A stretch of DNA of 34,662 bases, taken from Hermodarchaeum sp048885185 (GTDB taxonomy: Archaea; Asgardarchaeota; Hermodarchaeia; Hermodarchaeales; Hermodarchaeaceae). The notes beneath the pieces were generated by a model, which was given only the letters and a program-made list of their open reading frames with translations, did not search any database and was not told the DNA's origin. The translations under genes and the position numbers were made by a program. Location of the stretch: NCBI GenBank assembly GCA_048885185.1, contig JBHLQC010000006.1, forward strand, positions 1 through 34,662. Direction: 5' to 3'. Shown here in pieces: positions 32,460 to 34,662 of this stretch (position 1 is the stretch's first letter; the number at the start of each line of letters is the position of its first letter).

Positions 32460-33442
32460 TCCATCTTCATTTTCACAAGAAATTCCGAGAGCTCCTGTTC
32501 AGTTGGCAAGGCCGTCATGGCACCAATTTTTGTAATTACAAGAGAAGCAACTGCAGTTCCTTGTCTAACCGCTTCTCGAATATTCATTCCATTTACTAGC
32601 CCCACAATTAATCCAGCATTGAACCCATCCCCTGCTCCAGTCGTATCCACAACATTCACATCCAACGCCTTTTGAGAAAAATGGTCATATTTCCCCCTAG
32701 CGGTCTTGGTAGAAGTTTGGCTGCCATCAGCTCCACATTTGAGGCAAATTGTGTGTGGTCCCAGCTCATGTACACGGGATAGGGCATCATCTATTTGTTC
32801 TGTATCCATGATTAAAAGAAGCTCGTTTTGTGACGGCAGGAAAATATCAGTTTTAGCTAACACTTTATGCAAGATTTTTCGACACTCTTGAAGCCCCCCC
32901 GACCAAAGATCTAAACGGAAGTTTGGATCAAAAGTAATGATGGCACCGTTTTTCCGTGCGATTTCTATTGCGCGAAGTGTTGTCTGTCGACTCGGATTTC
33001 TTGTTAGGCTCACACCACCTACATGAAGATATTTGATTCTGGAAAGCCAATCTTGTGGCAAATCGTCTTCGGTAAGAAGAACATCTGCACAGGGATCACG
33101 GTAAAAAAGAAATTGGCGCTCACCAGTTGTTGATCGACTTACAAGCGCGAGTGCTGTTGGTGCTTCCTTGGTATCCACAATGCCCTCAATGTTGACGCCA
33201 TTCTGTTTCAATGCGGTTTTTAGGAATGCTCCAAATGAGTCAGCACCCACTTTTCCGATAAAACCACATGTCACACCTAACCGACTAATTCCAACGGCAA
33301 CGTTGGCAGGGGCACCTCCAGGATACTTTCGAAATGATGCTACTGAGTCGCGGGAACCCATTTCTTCAGCGATAAAATCAATTAACACCTCACCCAAACA
33401 AGCAACAAGTGGCACTTTATCTTCAGGATTAGACGCATTCAT
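32456..33442 (-). CDS. PfkB-family sugar kinase
   Basis: Phosphorylates a sugar or nucleoside with ATP (ribokinase fold). 328 residues from ATG 33440-33442 (MNASNPEDKVPLVACLGEVL), chosen because GAGAAGGG lies four bases upstream; the reading frame extends 42 codons further, into the RNase Z-like gene, and that extension is not used. N-terminal signature: KYPGGAPANVAVGISRLG; C-terminal signature with the catalytic Asp: DTTGAGDGFNAGLI. Middle blocks ITFDPNFRLDLW and FLPSQNELLLIM are also typical. The overall pattern is that of fructokinase/2-keto-3-deoxygluconate kinase-like members; the exact sugar cannot be told. It follows the metallo-beta-lactamase gene by 25 bp in the same direction, so the two form an operon. 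Confidence 0.92.
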   Translation of the reverse strand: MNASNPEDKVPLVACLGEVLIDFIAEEMGSRDSVASFRKYPGGAPANVAVGISRLGVTCGFIGKVGADSFGAFLKTALKQNGVNIEGIVDTKEAPTALALVSRSTTGERQFLFYRDPCADVLLTEDDLPQDWLSRIKYLHVGGVSLTRNPSRQTTLRAIEIARKNGAIITFDPNFRLDLWSGGLQECRKILHKVLAKTDIFLPSQNELLLIMDTEQIDDALSRVHELGPHTICLKCGADGSQTSTKTARGKYDHFSQKALDVNVVDTTGAGDGFNAGLIVGLVNGMNIREAVRQGTAVASLVITKIGAMTALPTEQELSEFLVKMKMD

Positions 33443-33467
33443 CAAACCCTTCTCTTGGTATGCTTCA

Positions 33468-34253
33468 TTAAAAAGTGAATGTGGTATTATCAGCAGCGAC
33501 GCGAATTTCACCATTAAAGTGTCGAGCGGCTCCGTCAATGAGGGTCTGTTGATCACGCGCACGAACACGGCTCGTGTGAATCAACACCAAGGTTTGAACA
33601 CCCGCTTTGGCTGCATCTACACCTGCACCTTCGGGGCTCGAATGACCTTTACTATAAGCAAAGGTGTGAACAGCCGTAGGAAAGGTGCAATCATGGAAGA
33701 GCGCGCTTGCACCTTTTGCTAGCGCTAAGAGGGTTTTGCAGTTGGGGCGAGTGTCTGGAACAATTACGACTTTTTTCTTTCCCTGAATTATTCCGTAACC
33801 TGCAGCCATAGTGGTGTGACAAGCCGAAGCGGCCCACATCTCGGTGTTCGATTTCGGAAAAGAAATGAGATATTCAGGGTCATTAGGAGTATAGGTTTCA
33901 AAATCGACAAATTCAGGAACTCCCCGTGGATTGAAGAACCGGATGAACATTTGAATATGATAGAAAGCATTCACGGGGCAAAAAATCGTTAGTGGTTTTT
34001 TCCGTTTGATTCGTTTCATTCGCTCTAAAAGGGCTCCTAGAAACATTATGTGGTCAGTGTGGCGATGAGTGATGAAGATGTGACTCACGTCAAGGATATC
34101 TTTTCGAAATCCTAGGATACGCCGTGTTCCTGCGTCAATGAGGATACGATCACCGTTCCCAAGATTGATGAAAAAGCTAGACCAGCTTCCCTTTATAGTC
34201 GGTAAAAATGAGGAACTTCCTAAGACTTCAATTTGCAATGAGTGAATGCACAT
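33468..34253 (-). CDS. RNase Z-like metallo-beta-lactamase-fold hydrolase
   Basis: 261 residues with the metallo-beta-lactamase fold. The zinc motif HRHTDH (in IFITHRHTDHIMFLG) is intact; later ligands appear as the His in SACHTTMAAGYGI, the Asp in VVIVPDTRPN with ALFHDCTF, and the final His in LVLIHTSRVR. The KGHSSPEGAG block and layout resemble tRNase Z, but the flexible exosite arm of true RNase Z is not evident, so it may be another nuclease or hydrolase of the group. The ATG has CGAGG directly upstream, and an AT-rich ATATA stretch at about 34290 could be its TATA box. It leads the operon that continues with the PfkB kinase. Confidence 0.87.
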   Translation of the reverse strand: MCIHSLQIEVLGSSSFLPTIKGSWSSFFINLGNGDRILIDAGTRRILGFRKDILDVSHIFITHRHTDHIMFLGALLERMKRIKRKKPLTIFCPVNAFYHIQMFIRFFNPRGVPEFVDFETYTPNDPEYLISFPKSNTEMWAASACHTTMAAGYGIIQGKKKVVIVPDTRPNCKTLLALAKGASALFHDCTFPTAVHTFAYSKGHSSPEGAGVDAAKAGVQTLVLIHTSRVRARDQQTLIDGAARHFNGEIRVAADNTTFTF

Positions 34254-34311
34254 CCTCGTATGATGAAGAGCAGCTTCTAAGGGAACCTGTATATGTTAGA
34301 CTTCTAAAAGG

Positions 34312-34602
34312 TTAAGGAGCTTCAGTTTCGGGTTCTGTATTACTTTCTTCGAATTCAGGCGTTTCAATGAGAGGAGCGGTCATCTTTTCCTCCAATTGAG
34401 CAATCACGTATAGTATGACACCTTGAAGCCATCGAAGTTCTGCAACTGTATTGCAGATAGCAATGAATCCGAATGCACCAGGTGTTTCTTTAAACCGTAT
34501 TTGCCCAACTGAAGTAGCGTCTGTACGAAGAAGAATAATTTCTGGTGAAATTGGTGTGAAGCGTGCGACAATCTGTCGCTGCGCATCTCGAAGCAGAACC
34601 AC
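34312..34602 (-). CDS. Small protein of unknown function
   Basis: 96 residues from GTG 34600-34602. In the frame a stop (TAA at 34639-34641) precedes, so at most twelve more residues are possible. The body is a mix of strands (IVARFTPISPEIILLRTD, ATSVGQIRFKETPG) and one helix (AELRWLQGVILYVIAQLEEKM), then an acidic tail (EFEESNTEPETEAP). I do not recognise the family. Codon use and the strand/helix pattern look like a real gene, and it lies in the same direction as the RNase Z-like gene 58 bp downstream. Confidence 0.6.
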   Translation of the reverse strand: MVLLRDAQRQIVARFTPISPEIILLRTDATSVGQIRFKETPGAFGFIAICNTVAELRWLQGVILYVIAQLEEKMTAPLIETPEFEESNTEPETEAP

Positions 34603-34621
34603 TTGAGGAGAAGTAGCTTGA

Positions 34622-34649
34622 CGGATGGAAAGAGTTACTTATCCATCCG
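34622..34649. repeat. Short inverted repeat at the right edge
   Basis: CGGATGG (34622-34628) and CCATCCG (34643-34649) are perfect reverse complements with a 14-base loop. It lies just upstream of the GTG of the small minus-strand gene and could be an operator or a chance hairpin. Confidence 0.3.
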
Positions 34650-34662
34650 CGATTATCGAATA

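Noticed and set aside
33443..33568. N-terminal extension of the PfkB kinase
   Set aside because: It runs into the RNase Z-like gene and has no family similarity; ATG 33442 has a good ribosome site four bases away.
33168..33722. A 184-codon plus-strand open frame across the PfkB and RNase Z-like genes
   Set aside because: It overlaps two well-supported genes on the opposite strand and has no family features.
1..34662. Mobile elements, prophage or CRISPR arrays
   Set aside because: No transposase, integrase, phage structural gene, terminal repeats or spaced direct-repeat array was seen; the only direct repeat noted is inside the acidic coiled-coil gene.

Overview
This window is chromosomal DNA from an archaeon. 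The evidence is an archaeal fructose-1,6-bisphosphate aldolase/phosphatase, an archaeal/eukaryotic RNA polymerase subunit H (Rpb5), a type II methionine aminopeptidase, a KMSGR-type ArgRS, a TldD/TldE pair, Shine-Dalgarno-led operons, frequent GTG/TTG starts, and TATA boxes about 50-60 nt ahead of some start codons. It is AT-leaning and almost fully coding, with no insertion sequence, prophage or CRISPR array. An Asgard-type lineage is possible because of the eukaryote-like full-length Rpb5, but the sequence alone does not settle the phylum.

Layout. 1-1851: the 3'-truncated argS (minus) and a divergent tRNA-Arg(UCG). 1908-6314: an acyl-CoA synthetase, an M55 D-aminopeptidase, the FBP aldolase/phosphatase and a gamma-carbonic-anhydrase-like protein. 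6374-9645: a three-gene minus-strand operon for a 2-hydroxyacyl-CoA dehydratase/benzoyl-CoA-reductase-family enzyme (two component subunits plus the ATP-dependent activator). 9818-12827: a two-gene ABC exporter, a small TIGR04076-like protein and an LLM-family flavin/F420 oxidoreductase. 12938-16921: tldD, tldE and an AIR-synthase-like protein. 16966-22661: a coiled-coil/winged-helix protein, then a tight convergent minus-strand operon encoding an 897-residue all-helical repeat protein, a divergent FtsZ/tubulin-superfamily GTPase and a 336-residue helical protein. 22837-27719: methionine aminopeptidase, an M20 peptidase, an MFS transporter and an SHMT-like PLP enzyme. 27841-31794: a second coiled-coil/winged-helix protein, a CorA-like channel with an altered GMN motif, and a two-subunit family I CoA-transferase-like enzyme. 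31890-34602: two-domain Rpb5, a PfkB sugar kinase, an RNase Z-like metallo-beta-lactamase protein and a small unknown protein.

Themes. Several genes fit acyl-CoA metabolism (acyl-CoA synthetase, 2-hydroxyacyl-CoA dehydratase, CoA-transferase-like pair), which suggests fermentation or degradation of amino, hydroxy or aromatic acids, alongside gluconeogenesis. Peptide turnover is well represented (M55, TldD/E, MetAP, M20).

The best candidate for an undescribed system is the operon at 17562-22661. A non-canonical FtsZ-like GTPase that keeps the GTP-binding loops and both T7 aspartates sits between two large uncharacterised helical proteins, which suggests a dedicated filament system with its own partners. 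The second most notable item is the RNA polymerase subunit at 31890-32459, which carries an N-terminal region resembling the eukaryotic Rpb5 jaw. The archaeal subunit normally lacks this region.
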